Assembly: GCA_905233825.1 (NCBI GenBank)
Contig: CAJOFE010000003.1
Location: 40,842-104,841, forward strand
Length of the DNA: 64,000 bases
Direction: 5' to 3'
From: an uncultured Prevotella sp.
Lineage (GTDB): Bacteria > Bacteroidota > Bacteroidia > Bacteroidales > Bacteroidaceae
Position numbers and translations under genes: made by a program. This document shows, in pieces, positions 17,401 to 26,145 of this stretch. Position 1 is the stretch's first letter. Each line of letters begins with the position of its first letter. A model generated the notes under the pieces. That model ran no database searches, was not told where the DNA came from, and worked only from the letters and a program-made list of their open reading frames with translations.

Positions 17401-18408
17401 CTCGCCGATAAGGTTCTTCGGTCCTAAACGGCTGCCTAAGTAATGGAAAGCCTTGGCGTCCATAGGCTGTTTGTAGATACCTTTCTGCAACAGGCCCAGC
17501 CACATGTTGCCGCTGTTGTCCTCGGTAAAGGAATATACCTTGCTCTTCGACAAATCAACCTCCATACTAAAGAAGGGATTGTCGGTGAGCTGCTCGTGTT
17601 CAGGGTCGTAGATGGCCAGGCCGCTGCCGTCGTAACCAATAAATATCTGCCCCATGCTGTTGCAATAGAGGGCCGAAACCGACTGGTTGCCCGTGCCTTC
17701 CATATGCACGAAGTTGTAGCCCTGCTGACGGAACACACCACTGTTTGACGTACCTACATATATATTACCCTCCTGGTCTTCGCACAGACAGTTGAGATCG
17801 TTACGCTCTGTCAGGTATTCTCTTGCCGTCTGGCCGTCGTAGCAAACCAATCCGTGCGTGTCGGAGGCCATCCACAGGCGCCCCCTGCTGTCTTCCAGCA
17901 ACGAGTTCACCGTATGCAGGTCGGCCAGCGGACCGCCCATCTGCTGTGCATTCTCCGAATCAGAGAACTTCATCACGCCCAGTCCCGAGGTGCCTGCCAG
18001 CACGTCACCGTTCTTGCGTTCCAAGAAGCAATTGGCATAACAATGCCCTTTCTTGCCTTCCAGGTCGGTCATGCGCACATCGTGATAAATGCTGCCGTCC
18101 CACGTCTGCAGAGCACCGTACATGCCGAAATAGAACAACCCGCGGCTGTCCTGCATGATGCAGTTCACATAATTACTGAACAGAGTGTTATCGGACTCAT
18201 TGTCACGCTTGAACACCCGGAACTGGTAACCGTCATAGCGGTTGATACCGTCGCGGGTGGCCACCCAAAGGAAACCTTCGTGATCGACATACACCTGAGT
18301 GACGAAGCTGCTCGACAGCTGCCGCTCATTATTATAGAATTTACCAATCTGTGCCTTCGCGCTTATGAAAAAAGTCAGCGCAAACAGGGCTGGTAATAGT
18401 TTTTTCAT
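14425..18408 (-). CDS. Hybrid two-component system regulator (HTCS)
   Basis: A single-polypeptide sensor, kinase and transcription factor of about 1327 residues, the standard activator of Bacteroidetes PULs. In order: signal peptide; two seven-bladed Reg_prop propellers (about 25-660) that sense an oligosaccharide in the periplasm; Y_Y_Y domain (about 680-760); membrane helix (near 775-795); HisKA with MNISHEIRTPM (His816); HATPase_c; receiver domain with VISDVMMPEMDG (Asp1122) and LTAKS; AraC-type helix-turn-helix at the C-terminus. ATG at 18408 is preferred over a GTG two codons upstream. Divergent from the GH3 gene, with which it shares a control region. It very likely activates the PUL through the GTWAC sites described below. 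Confidence 0.95.
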   Translation of the reverse strand: MKKLLPALFALTFFISAKAQIGKFYNNERQLSSSFVTQVYVDHEGFLWVATRDGINRYDGYQFRVFKRDNESDNTLFSNYVNCIMQDSRGLFYFGMYGALQTWDGSIYHDVRMTDLEGKKGHCYANCFLERKNGDVLAGTSGLGVMKFSDSENAQQMGGPLADLHTVNSLLEDSRGRLWMASDTHGLVCYDGQTAREYLTERNDLNCLCEDQEGNIYVGTSNSGVFRQQGYNFVHMEGTGNQSVSALYCNSMGQIFIGYDGSGLAIYDPEHEQLTDNPFFSMEVDLSKSKVYSFTEDNSGNMWLGLLQKGIYKQPMDAKAFHYLGSRLGPKNLIGEAFVVSTLVDSNKGIWVGTDKDGIYYVSPDTKTSRHLKEGYPSVVMALAEDGDGRIWVGSYQEGFGWIDKATMQYHRQPYAGDEHLIVMDIAIDKKGNMWLATMKHGLLCMDMNDGSIEEFSMDPDAPNDPDVNSIVNDYASQISLSPDGKRLYVSTSMGLCCLDINRRSWTETFGGNCLNYSVPIRVVKEIDGQLWVGTNTGLSCYDFKGRELKRYTRTEGLTDNGIASIERAQDGKLWIGTNHGLNCLDPKTDVLQNYYADDGLQSNEFGDNASCVTPDGTILMGGTGGLTWFKPDEIVHTPWKASVRITGFFINGLQVSSSAQSGGDLVTEKPIFASDRFRLGYHDNSFAIQFSTLTFDNPEHTSYLYSINGEPFIRLQPGVNVITFSHMPPGTYHFHVKAEQNDSSTEERTFTIVVEAPWYRSFWAYLIYAALAIAAVWFFLSYLRRKEKDRLRLQEHIHAEEMADAKLRFFMNISHEIRTPMTLIVSPLRSLIKNEQNAQRRGIYKTIQRNADRILSLINQMMDLRKIDKGQMQMHMAETDLVGFVKDLHDLFEHQTEAKRITLRFEHDADKLPVWIDRKNFDKVIVNILSNAFKFTPVGGEIGIRITHDQKHAVIAIRNNGEKIQEDKLERIFERFYQTPSAANDRHVGTGIGLDLTRSLVELHHGTITAHNLEEGCEFVVTIPLGNAHLRPEEMVVEEEPEETDTVIIEPEEQVVEDTAEGEPLQKFNTRMTIVIAEDDDEIREYLATELSQDYDVHAAPNGREALSEIYRVHPSIVISDVMMPEMDGNALCSKLKTNPTTNHIPVVLLTAKSTDESRLEGLETGADAYIVKPFNMDILKRTIFNLISSHQLLRLKYGRNDNLEQHLSEVEVPMSPDEKLLERVMNSINKHLDDSELSVDTIAGEVGISRVHLHRKMKELTGQTPHDFIRNIRLKRAATMLASQGMNVTEVMYACGFSNSTSFSTIFKRFYGMSPRDYMREHEKQ

Positions 18409-18447
18409 CTTCACAACAATTTATTGCAAATGTAACATTTGATGGTG

Positions 18448-18479
18448 CAAAGGTAAATATTTTTTTTTATTCCGCCAAA
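18448..18479 (-). promoter_or_regulatory. Promoter of the HTCS gene
   Basis: Minus strand: TTTG (complement of 18476-18479), 20 bp, TACCTTTG (complement of 18448-18455). A strong consensus promoter, so the sensor is probably made constitutively. Confidence 0.75.
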
Positions 18480-18482
18480 ATT

Positions 18483-18547
18483 GTTACACAAAAAAAAATA
18501 AATGTTACTCATACGAGATAATAAAAGGAAGAATATGGCTAACTTTG
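18483..18547 (+). promoter_or_regulatory. Candidate HTCS operator and GH3 promoter
   Basis: GTTAC at 18483-18487 and 18504-18508 are 21 bp apart (two helical turns). After 31 bp comes the -7 box TAACTTTG (18540-18547). No TTTG -33 box is visible, as expected for an activator-dependent promoter. Confidence 0.6.
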
Positions 18548-18573
18548 CACCGTCAATTTATAAAACATCGAAC

Positions 18574-21159
18574 ATGAAGCAACATTTACTCATCATCGCG
18601 ACGGCATTTTGCCTTACAGCAACAGCGCAGACACTCCCCTACCAGAACCCCGAACTCTCGGCCAGGGAGCGTGCCGTTGATCTGTGCAGCCGTCTCACGT
18701 TGGAGGAGAAAGCACAGCTGATGCTCGATGAAAGTCCTGCCATTCCCCGCCTCGGCATCAAAAAGTTCTTCTGGTGGAGCGAAGCCCTGCACGGCGCCGC
18801 CAACATGGGCAACGTCACCGTCTTCCCTGAGCCGATAGCTATGGCATCGTCCTTCAACCCCGATTTGCTGTATCAGGTTTTCGATGCTGCCAGCACCGAG
18901 TTCCGTGCTCAGTACAACGAGCGCATGCAGCGTGGTTCTGGCGAGGACGAGAAGTTCCACAGCCTCTCGGTGTGGACACCCAATGTGAACATTTTCCGTG
19001 ATCCCCGCTGGGGACGCGGTCAGGAGACCTACGGCGAAGACCCCTACCTCACCAGTGTCATGGGCACTCAGGTAGTGAAGGGTCTGCAAGGTCCTGAAGA
19101 CAGCAAGTACCGCAAGCTGTGGGCCTGCGCCAAGCACTATGCCGTGCACAGCGGTCCCGAATACACCCGTCATAGTGCCAACCTCACCGACGTGTCGCCC
19201 CGTGACATGTGGGAAACCTACATGCCCGCCTTCAAGACCCTGGTGCAGGATGCCAAAGTGCGCGAGGTGATGTGCGCCTACCAGCGACTCGACGATGATC
19301 CCTGCTGCGGCTCCCAGCGACTGCTGCAGACCATTCTCCGCGATGAGTGGGGCTTCCAGTACCTCGTGGTCAGCGACTGCGGTGCTGTCAGCGACTTCTA
19401 CTCCTCACACAAGTCATCTACCGATGCCGCCCATGCCTCTGCCAAGGCTACCATCGCAGGTACCGACGTGGAGTGCGGCTACGGCTATGCCTACCGCAGC
19501 ATCCCCGAGGCTGTGAAACGTGGCTTTATGACTGAAGCCGAAGTCGATATGCATGTCATCCGCCTTTTGGAAGGCCGCTTCGACTTAGGCGAGATGGACG
19601 ACCCGTCGCTCGTGGAGTGGTCGAAGATTCCCTACTCCGCCATGTCGAGCAAGGAACACGCCCAGATAGCTTTGGATATGGCCCGTCAGAGCATCGTGCT
19701 CTTGCAAAACGATCAGTCCGTGCTGCCTTTGAAGAAAGACAAGAAGATTGCCATCATCGGCCCCAATGCCGACAATGCCCCGATGATGTGGGGCAACTAC
19801 AACGGCATGCCCAACTACACCTACACCATCCTCGACGGCATCTGCAACAAGCTGAAGGTAAAGAAGGCCAACATCAAATACTTCCCGGGCTGTGACCTTA
19901 CCTACGACCAAGTGCTGGAATGCCTCTTTGCCTCACAGTGCAGCTTCGAGGGGAAGAAAGGCCTGAAGGGAACTTTCTGGAACAACCGCCAGATGGAGGG
20001 TAATCCCGTTACCACACAGTATTACACCACGCCGTTAGCCGTCACCACGGCAGGCATGCACAACTTCGCCCCTGGTGTACAGTTGGAAGACTTCTCGGCC
20101 AAGTACGAGACCGTCTTTACTCCTAAGGAGGCTGGCGAATATGTGGTGAACGTCGAGGGCTGCGGACATTTCGAGCTCTTCATCGACGGTCAGCAGAAGT
20201 TCCGCCACCACATCTGGCGCACTACTCCCAACCGCGTGCCCATTCAGGCTGAGGCCGGCAAGAGCTATAATATTGAAGTGCGTTTCTCACACATACATAC
20301 TTATAATGCCAACCTGAAGATCAACATCGCTAAGGAGCATCCCATCGACTATCAGGAGACCATCAGTCAGCTGAAGGGCATCGACAAGGTCATCTTCGTG
20401 GGTGGCATTTCGGCAGCCCTCGAAGGCGAGGAGATGCCCGTCGATATCGACGGCTTCAAGGGTGGCGACCGTACCCATATCGAGCTGCCGAAGGTGCAGC
20501 GCGACTTCCTCCGTGCGCTGAAGGATGCCGGCAAGACGGTCATCTTCGTCTGCTGCTCCGGCTCGTGCATCGCCCTGCAGCCTGAGACCGAGACCTGCGA
20601 TGCCATCCTCCAGGTATGGTATCCCGGCCAGATGGGTGGCACTGCCGTGGCTGATGTGCTCTTCGGCGACGTGAACCCGAGCGGCAAGCTACCCGTCACG
20701 TTCTACAAGACCAGCAGTCAGCTGCCCGATTACGAGGACTACTCGATGAAGGGCCGCACCTATCGCTACTTCAACGATGCCCTCTTCCCCTTCGGCTACG
20801 GTCTGAGCTATACTAACTTCGAAATTAGAAATGAGAAATTAGAAATGAGGAATGGCGGCAACGGCACCGTCACCGTAGAAGTGGCCAACACTGGCAGCAA
20901 GGATGGCGACGAGGTGGTGCAGCTCTACATACGCGATTTGCAGGACAAGGAAGGACCGCTGAAATCGCTCCGCGGCTTCCAGCGTGTGCATGTGGCAGCA
21001 GGCAAGACGACCACCGTCACCTTGCAGCTTACGCCGCAGTCGTTCGAGTTCTGGGATGACGCCACCAACAGCATGCGGGTGAAGTCAGGTCAGTACGAAT
21101 TGCTCATCGGCACCAGCTCGCAGGACAAGGATTTGAAGAAACTTACAATTAACATTTAA
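18574..21159 (+). CDS. GH3 glycoside hydrolase with PA14 domain (xylan-type)
   Basis: An 861-residue exported GH3 enzyme; signal MKQHLLIIATAFCLTATAQ. The catalytic TIM-like domain contains PNVNIFRDPRWGRGQET, KHYAVHSGPE and the nucleophile Asp268 in VVSDCGAV. A PA14 domain is inserted near residues 463-600, then the second GH3 domain and an Fn3-like end. This architecture is known from Prevotella beta-xylosidases/beta-glucosidases, so release of xylose from xylo-oligosaccharides is likely. The ATG at 18574 is chosen because the upstream in-frame codons precede the -7 box at 18540. A heptamer repeat (20821-20848) is read in frame at the start of the Fn3-like domain, giving EIRNEKLEMRN. Confidence 0.9.
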   Translation: MKQHLLIIATAFCLTATAQTLPYQNPELSARERAVDLCSRLTLEEKAQLMLDESPAIPRLGIKKFFWWSEALHGAANMGNVTVFPEPIAMASSFNPDLLYQVFDAASTEFRAQYNERMQRGSGEDEKFHSLSVWTPNVNIFRDPRWGRGQETYGEDPYLTSVMGTQVVKGLQGPEDSKYRKLWACAKHYAVHSGPEYTRHSANLTDVSPRDMWETYMPAFKTLVQDAKVREVMCAYQRLDDDPCCGSQRLLQTILRDEWGFQYLVVSDCGAVSDFYSSHKSSTDAAHASAKATIAGTDVECGYGYAYRSIPEAVKRGFMTEAEVDMHVIRLLEGRFDLGEMDDPSLVEWSKIPYSAMSSKEHAQIALDMARQSIVLLQNDQSVLPLKKDKKIAIIGPNADNAPMMWGNYNGMPNYTYTILDGICNKLKVKKANIKYFPGCDLTYDQVLECLFASQCSFEGKKGLKGTFWNNRQMEGNPVTTQYYTTPLAVTTAGMHNFAPGVQLEDFSAKYETVFTPKEAGEYVVNVEGCGHFELFIDGQQKFRHHIWRTTPNRVPIQAEAGKSYNIEVRFSHIHTYNANLKINIAKEHPIDYQETISQLKGIDKVIFVGGISAALEGEEMPVDIDGFKGGDRTHIELPKVQRDFLRALKDAGKTVIFVCCSGSCIALQPETETCDAILQVWYPGQMGGTAVADVLFGDVNPSGKLPVTFYKTSSQLPDYEDYSMKGRTYRYFNDALFPFGYGLSYTNFEIRNEKLEMRNGGNGTVTVEVANTGSKDGDEVVQLYIRDLQDKEGPLKSLRGFQRVHVAAGKTTTVTLQLTPQSFEFWDDATNSMRVKSGQYELLIGTSSQDKDLKKLTINI
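20821..20848 (+). repeat. Four heptamers inside the GH3 gene
   Basis: GAAATTA-GAAATGA twice in tandem (28 bp). The composition is entirely A/T/G-rich while flanks are about 60% GC. The reading frame stays open through it. Confidence 0.7.
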
Positions 21160-21198
21160 CTTATTTTTTATTAACCTCTTTAAAAAAAACATGTGATT

Positions 21199-23037
21199 AT
21201 GAAAAAATTCTTTACGCTTATCGCATTAACACTGCTTAGCAGCGGTGCTTTTGCACAAGGCAAATGGAACTATCTCGTCGTCAATGGCGACATGGAGGGC
21301 GAGCAGGATCCTATGTGGAGCAGCTTCTGGTGCCACGACTATCGCCAAGGTCTTGAGTTCAACGCAGAAAGTGGCCAGCAGTATTCTGAAAGTGGCCAGT
21401 TCCAGGGCTTTGCCGAGATCATCGAAGATCCCGTTATCGCTGGTAACCATTGCGCTCGCGTCATTGCCCGTAGTGAGGCAGAGGCCGACGAGGCTGGTAA
21501 CAAGACTGAAGCCAACGGCGGATTAGCATCGTGGGACTGCCAGTTCTTTATCTATGGTACCGACACCATCCCCGAGGGTATGGAACTGGTAATGACCTTA
21601 AAAGTAAGAGCAGACAAAGATGGACAGTTCGAAACACAGGCTCACTGGACTCCAGGTGACTACAACTACTGGCAATGCTTCGGCAATGTGAGTGTCACTA
21701 CCGAGTGGAAGGAAGTAGAAGTGTCTACAAAAGTTACTTCTAACATGGCACACGGTGAAGGTGGCGGCAAGCGCATGCAGTCTGTAGCCTTTAACCTCTC
21801 GACCAACACCGAAGGTAATGTTTTCTATTTCGACGATGTCGAACTGAAATGGCGTACACCAAAGGCACCCGAAGATTTCAAGACATGGTTCAACATGCTG
21901 CGTCATGGCACAGAATCTATGGATAAGATTGGAAACTACACCAACTTCACGGGGCGCGATGCCAAGGATGGCACTGACCGTCCATGTCGCGTCGTCGCCG
22001 ATCCTGTTGACGGCCAGCCTGCACTAACGGTTGCTTCTGTTGGTTGGGAAGGTGAGAGACAAGTCGTTGATTCCATTGGCAATCCCAAATTCGACGACGA
22101 AGGTAATCCCGTCATGGAGTCGTTCTTCACCAAAGATGACGGTACTGAAAAGACCTCTATTGATGACTGGGAGGCTCAGTTCTTTGTAACCGTTCCCCAC
22201 AAGTTCGTCCCTGGCTCAAAGTATCGTCTGGTGATGTGGTATCGTTCCGATGTGGATGGTTCTGTCGATACCCAATTACACACAATGCCTGGAAACTATA
22301 TACACTATGAGGCCATTGGCACACTGAGCACCACACCTGAGTGGCAGAAACTTGAAATTGAGGAGCCTATGAGGGATCAAGGTGACGGTTGCCAGACCAT
22401 CGCTTTCAACTGCAACAAAGATAAGAACCAACCCAACAACTTCTATTTCCGCTTCGAGGAGTTCTCGTTCAACTCTGCTGAAGTTAGCGATGATGAGGCC
22501 ACACTGGCTACGGAAAATGTCATGCTGCCCGTTCCCGAGCCAGCTAAGACTGAAGGTGCAGTTGGTACCATTGACTTCACCAACTGTCTGAGCACCTTAG
22601 AGACCGAGGCGTTCGAAGTCCTTGTTGAGAACATGACTGTACGCAGCGGCGAAGAAAGCTTCGACAAGGTTGATGCTACTGCTGGTTTCTATATTGCTGA
22701 CAACGGCTGGCTGTCACAAGATGAAACCCCGATTGCTTTTGAGGTTGGTGATGTTTCTGACGACAATCCTATGATGGAAATCACCACCTACAACACAGGT
22801 GACTCCTTCGTTGGTAAATCTATACCTGTTAAGTTCCGCTATTCTTATGGAGACAGCAACCTGAAGTGGTTCTATCTCTTCAATGTAACCCTCGTTCCTG
22901 AGGAGACCTATACTGGCATCAGCGAGGTGAAGACTCCTGCTCAGAACAACGTGATGTACGACCTCATGGGCCGTCGCATCCAGAAGGCTGTGAAGGGCAT
23001 GTACATCATGAACGGCAAGAAGTACTTTGCCAAGTAA
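21199..23037 (+). CDS. Secreted protein with two carbohydrate-binding-like domains
   Basis: A 612-residue exported protein (signal MKKFFTLIALTLLSSGAFAQ). Two related beta-sandwich-like modules (about 18-215 and 228-425) share a pattern: W(D/E)xQFF, then a 'Q.H..PG.Y' turn, then TTEW or TPEW, and finally Q(S/T)(V/I)AFN and NxFYF. This resembles CBM4/9- or CBM22-type modules, but I cannot name the family. No catalytic motif is seen. A third domain (450-585) precedes a C-terminal tail (YDLMGRRI ... GMYIMNGKKYFAK) also found, with variation, on other proteins here. A role in surface binding of the PUL substrate is inferred. ATG at 21199 preferred over GTG at 21193. Same transcript as GH3, ending at a strong terminator. 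Confidence 0.65.
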   Translation: MKKFFTLIALTLLSSGAFAQGKWNYLVVNGDMEGEQDPMWSSFWCHDYRQGLEFNAESGQQYSESGQFQGFAEIIEDPVIAGNHCARVIARSEAEADEAGNKTEANGGLASWDCQFFIYGTDTIPEGMELVMTLKVRADKDGQFETQAHWTPGDYNYWQCFGNVSVTTEWKEVEVSTKVTSNMAHGEGGGKRMQSVAFNLSTNTEGNVFYFDDVELKWRTPKAPEDFKTWFNMLRHGTESMDKIGNYTNFTGRDAKDGTDRPCRVVADPVDGQPALTVASVGWEGERQVVDSIGNPKFDDEGNPVMESFFTKDDGTEKTSIDDWEAQFFVTVPHKFVPGSKYRLVMWYRSDVDGSVDTQLHTMPGNYIHYEAIGTLSTTPEWQKLEIEEPMRDQGDGCQTIAFNCNKDKNQPNNFYFRFEEFSFNSAEVSDDEATLATENVMLPVPEPAKTEGAVGTIDFTNCLSTLETEAFEVLVENMTVRSGEESFDKVDATAGFYIADNGWLSQDETPIAFEVGDVSDDNPMMEITTYNTGDSFVGKSIPVKFRYSYGDSNLKWFYLFNVTLVPEETYTGISEVKTPAQNNVMYDLMGRRIQKAVKGMYIMNGKKYFAK

Positions 23038-23075
23038 GCTGTAGCATCCTGAACGCATTAGCTTATTAAATAAAT

Positions 23076-23130
23076 CTCACGTGGGAAATTCTCTGCGGAG
23101 GCACCGTAGGAATTTCTCACGTGAGTTTTT
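23076..23130 (+). terminator. Strong terminator hairpin
   Basis: CTCACGTGGGAAATTC pairs with GAATTTCTCACGTGAG (23110-23125), one mismatch, followed by TTTTT. It separates the binding-protein gene from the CE15-GH8 gene only 20 bp further on, so expression of the latter requires read-through or a separate promoter. Confidence 0.8.
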
Positions 23131-23149
23131 AGATGAAAGGAAAGACAAT

Positions 23150-25624
23150 ATGAAAAGACTGTTTTTACTTTTCGCTTCGACCCTGCTCACGCTGGGAGCC
23201 AGCGCGCAGCCCCGCGTCTATGACCAGGAGAACACAGGAGCCAAGTTTGCCTTGAAGAAATTCACGGCCCCCAACAAGCTGCCCGTCATCCGCGAGCTGC
23301 CCGACGCGCTGGAGGGTGTGAATAGCTTCGACGACTGGGAGCGCCGCCGCAACGAGATAGGGTCGCTGATCCAGCACTACGGCATCGGCACGAAGCCCGC
23401 CATGAAGGCCGGACAGGTGAAGGCCCGCATGGCCGGCGACACCATCATCGTCGATGTCACCGTAGGCAAGGAGACGCTGACGCTGAAGTCGCAGCTCCGC
23501 TACCCCACCGTGGGACAGCCGCCCTACGCCCTGATGATTGGCACCGACATGATTGCCATTCCCCGTCAGCTGATGGAGAACCGTCCCATCGCCACCACGA
23601 CATTCACGTCGGCACAGGTGAACGACTACAAGCAGTTCGGCCAGCATCACGATCGTGGAGAGCACCACTTCGACCGCCTCTATCCGAAGCTGAAGGACAA
23701 CGGTGCCTATAGCGAGTGGGCGTGGGGCATGAGCCGCCTCATCGATGGTCTGCAGCTCCTCGGCCCCGAAGTGACGAAGATCGACACCCGCCGCATCGGT
23801 GTCACCGGTTGTTCGTATGCCGGCAAGATGGCCCTCTACTGTGGTGCCTTCGACGAGCGCATCGCCCTCACCATCGCCCAGGAGCCCGGCGGCGGCGGTG
23901 CTGCTGCCTGGCGTAAGTCACACGAACTGACGCTGGAGGGCAAGAATCTGGAAGACCTCGACAAGACCGACTACCACTGGTTCCTCGAGAGCCAGAAGGA
24001 GAATTTCCAGGGCGACAGCGTCTATCGTCTTCCCTACGACCAGCACGAGCTCTGTGCTATGGTGTGCCCTCGCGCCCTGCTGCTCTTGGGCAATCCTGAC
24101 TATGAATGGCTGGCCGACCCGTCGATGGCCGTCTCGGCCCAGGCCGCCCAAAAGGTGTGGGAGCGCTTCGGCATAGGCGACCGCTTCGGCTGCGACATCA
24201 TCGCCGGTCACGGCCATTGCCAGCTGCCGCAGGTGCAGTGGCCCGTGGTGCAAGCCTACATCGACCGTTTCCTGCTCGATGGCAAGCCCTGGACACAGGG
24301 CGGCTTCGAGAGCAAGCGCTACCGTAACCTCTTCGCAGAATATGGCTATGACCGCGAAGAGATCGATGCCAAGCTGAAGGAGGTATTCAACGACGTGTTC
24401 CGCGGCCCCAACAAGGTCTATTTCGAAGTGGGCGACTCCATGGCCTACATTTCCGACATCAAGAACCACGACGTACGCACCGAGGGCATGAGCTACGGCC
24501 TGATGATTGCCGTGCAGTTTGGCGAGAAAGACATCTTCGACCGTCTGTGGCGCTGGAGCAAGAAGTACATGCAGCATCAGGACGGCACCCATGAAGGTTA
24601 CTTCGCCTGGAGCTGCCGCACCGACGGTACCCGCAACTCAGGCGGTGCAGCCAGCGACGGCGAACTCTACTTCATCACCTCGCTTATCTTCGCCAGCAAC
24701 CGCTGGGGCAACGATACCGGCATCGACTATAAGGCCGAGGCCCAGCACATCCTGAACTGCGTGCAGCCGAAGGAATACACTCCCGCGCCCAGGCAGGGCG
24801 GCTTCGGAGGATTCGGTGGCTTTGGCGGCGGCTTCGGCCAGCAGCCAGCCAACGGTCAGCAGCAAACACCCCAGAAGCAGAAGATGTATCTTATCGACCC
24901 CGAGACGAAGCTCATCACCTTTACGCCCGACGGCTACGGACAGGGCTTTACCGACCCCTCCTACCATATTCCTGCCTTCTACGAGGTATGGGCGAAGTGG
25001 GCTGACGACGGACGCTCGGCCCTTTGGAATGAGTGTGCGCAGAAGAGCCGTGAGTTCCTGCACAAATGTACCAACGAGACGACGGGTCTGAACGGCGACC
25101 AGTGCCAGTATGACGGCTCGGAAATGGCGGGCTTCCGCTTCCCAGGCAGGACTCAGGGTCAGCAGGGTGAGGCGCCCCAGGCTCCTCCCCGCAACGGCAA
25201 CAACAACTTCCGTTACGACTCGTGGCGCGTGCCGATGAACATCACCCTCGACTACGAGTGGAGTTGTGCCGACGGCGAATGGCAACGCCAGTACGGAGAG
25301 AAGATTCAGAACTTCTTCTACAGCCAGGGCATCGATACCTTCCTCGACCAGTACCGTCCTGACGGAAGCATTCCTGAGGGCAATGAGATTCTGGGAGCAG
25401 GCGGTTTCCGCAAGCTGCGTCACAGCATCGGCCTGGTAGCCACCACTGCCGCCGCCTCGCTGCTCTGCAATCACGAGAAGAGCCGTGAGTTCGTCGATCA
25501 GCTATGGAATGCGAAGCACGTGCCCTTCGAGGATGGTTATTTCGATGCCTACTACGACGGTCTGCTGCGCCTCTTCGCTTTCATGCACCTGAGCGGCAAC
25601 TACCGCGTTATCTTCCCGAAATAG
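23150..25624 (+). CDS. CE15 glucuronoyl esterase - GH8 exo-oligoxylanase fusion
   Basis: An 824-residue exported bifunctional enzyme (signal MKRLFLLFASTLLTLGASAQ). Residues about 30-385 are CE15: nucleophile Ser222 in GCSYAGKM, then AQEPGGGGAAAWR and GHGHCQLP supplying His. CE15 cleaves esters between lignin alcohols and 4-O-methyl-glucuronate on xylan. Residues about 400-824 are GH8 of the reducing-end xylose-releasing type (EGMSYGLMIAVQ, DGELYF, DGYFDAYYDGLLRLF). The same fusion is known in Bacteroides eggerthii. Unusual: the GH8 part carries a Gly/Phe-rich insert (546-574) and a Gln/Asn/Pro-rich one (664-687). ATG at 23150 chosen; longer ORF starts lie inside the upstream terminator. Confidence 0.88.
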   Translation: MKRLFLLFASTLLTLGASAQPRVYDQENTGAKFALKKFTAPNKLPVIRELPDALEGVNSFDDWERRRNEIGSLIQHYGIGTKPAMKAGQVKARMAGDTIIVDVTVGKETLTLKSQLRYPTVGQPPYALMIGTDMIAIPRQLMENRPIATTTFTSAQVNDYKQFGQHHDRGEHHFDRLYPKLKDNGAYSEWAWGMSRLIDGLQLLGPEVTKIDTRRIGVTGCSYAGKMALYCGAFDERIALTIAQEPGGGGAAAWRKSHELTLEGKNLEDLDKTDYHWFLESQKENFQGDSVYRLPYDQHELCAMVCPRALLLLGNPDYEWLADPSMAVSAQAAQKVWERFGIGDRFGCDIIAGHGHCQLPQVQWPVVQAYIDRFLLDGKPWTQGGFESKRYRNLFAEYGYDREEIDAKLKEVFNDVFRGPNKVYFEVGDSMAYISDIKNHDVRTEGMSYGLMIAVQFGEKDIFDRLWRWSKKYMQHQDGTHEGYFAWSCRTDGTRNSGGAASDGELYFITSLIFASNRWGNDTGIDYKAEAQHILNCVQPKEYTPAPRQGGFGGFGGFGGGFGQQPANGQQQTPQKQKMYLIDPETKLITFTPDGYGQGFTDPSYHIPAFYEVWAKWADDGRSALWNECAQKSREFLHKCTNETTGLNGDQCQYDGSEMAGFRFPGRTQGQQGEAPQAPPRNGNNNFRYDSWRVPMNITLDYEWSCADGEWQRQYGEKIQNFFYSQGIDTFLDQYRPDGSIPEGNEILGAGGFRKLRHSIGLVATTAAASLLCNHEKSREFVDQLWNAKHVPFEDGYFDAYYDGLLRLFAFMHLSGNYRVIFPK

Positions 25625-25647
25625 CATTTAGGTAGGGAATAATAAAA

Positions 25648-25682
25648 GAGGCTGTTACATCGCGTAGCAGCTTCTTTTTTTA
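25648..25682 (+). terminator. Rho-independent terminator after CE15-GH8
   Basis: GAGGCTGTTAC (25648-25658) and GTAGCAGCTTC (25664-25674) form an 11-bp stem with two G-T pairs, followed by a T-run. Confidence 0.8.
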
Positions 25683-26004
25683 TTAGGCACAGATTCTTGG
25701 ACGAGCCAAGCGGCGAAGCCGAGCGAACACGCTTTTTATCAAAAGACACTGCTATTGGGATCAAAGAAGGCCGTGTCCTTATAAAATAAGGCCGCGTTAA
25801 TCCGTGCCTAAAAGAAAATTAGCATGTTGCGGGAGTGCTTTTCGCACTTTTTTATCGTTTTTTCTCAAAAAATGATGGCTTTTAATGCAAAATTCTGCAG
25901 TATCTGTCACTATTGTCACCATATCTGCACCTATCTATCTCATTATCACACAGCTATTTGCAGCGAAGTAGAGCAGAAGTGCAGATATTTTATTGAAAAA
26001 AAAT

Positions 26005-26036
26005 TAGTGTGCGCGCGCATGCGCACGCGTACACTA
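26005..26036. repeat. 32-bp imperfect palindrome, alternating purine-pyrimidine
   Basis: Starts TAGTGTGCGCGCGCATGC and ends GCACGCGTACACTA; the two halves are nearly reverse complements. The centre is alternating GC/CA dinucleotides, a sequence type that can adopt Z-DNA or a cruciform. Confidence 0.6.
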
Positions 26037-26059
26037 TTATAAAAACAGATGCCTTCTCC

Positions 26060-26125
26060 AAGGCATAAAGAAGGCACCTTCAGGGCATAAAGAAGGCATC
26101 TTTAGACCCAAAAGAAGGCACCTTT
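26060..26125. repeat. Three 22-bp tandem units
   Basis: Units 26060-26081, 26082-26103 and 26104-26125 share AAAGAAGGCAYCTT with variable left ends. No spacers, so not CRISPR. Lies 20 bp downstream of the stop of the minus-strand CotH gene and may also act in its transcription termination. Confidence 0.65.
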
Positions 26126-26145
26126 TTTAGTTTTTGTACGATTAC

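Larger units (their letters stand above)
25683..26145. other. Gene-free stretch with palindrome and repeats
   Basis: Between the CE15-GH8 terminator and the convergent CotH gene. Holds a small hairpin near 25831-25853 (AGTGC/GCACT followed by T-run), repeated GTCAC words around 25905-25920, the 32-bp palindrome at 26005-26036 and the 22-bp array at 26060-26125. The 72-codon ORF here has no coding character. Confidence 0.5.

Noticed and set aside
25824..26042. 72-codon ORF
   Set aside because: Cys/His/Tyr-rich reading of non-coding repeats; covers the palindrome.
26060..26125. CRISPR array or attachment site
   Set aside because: 22-bp tandem units without spacers; no integrase nearby.
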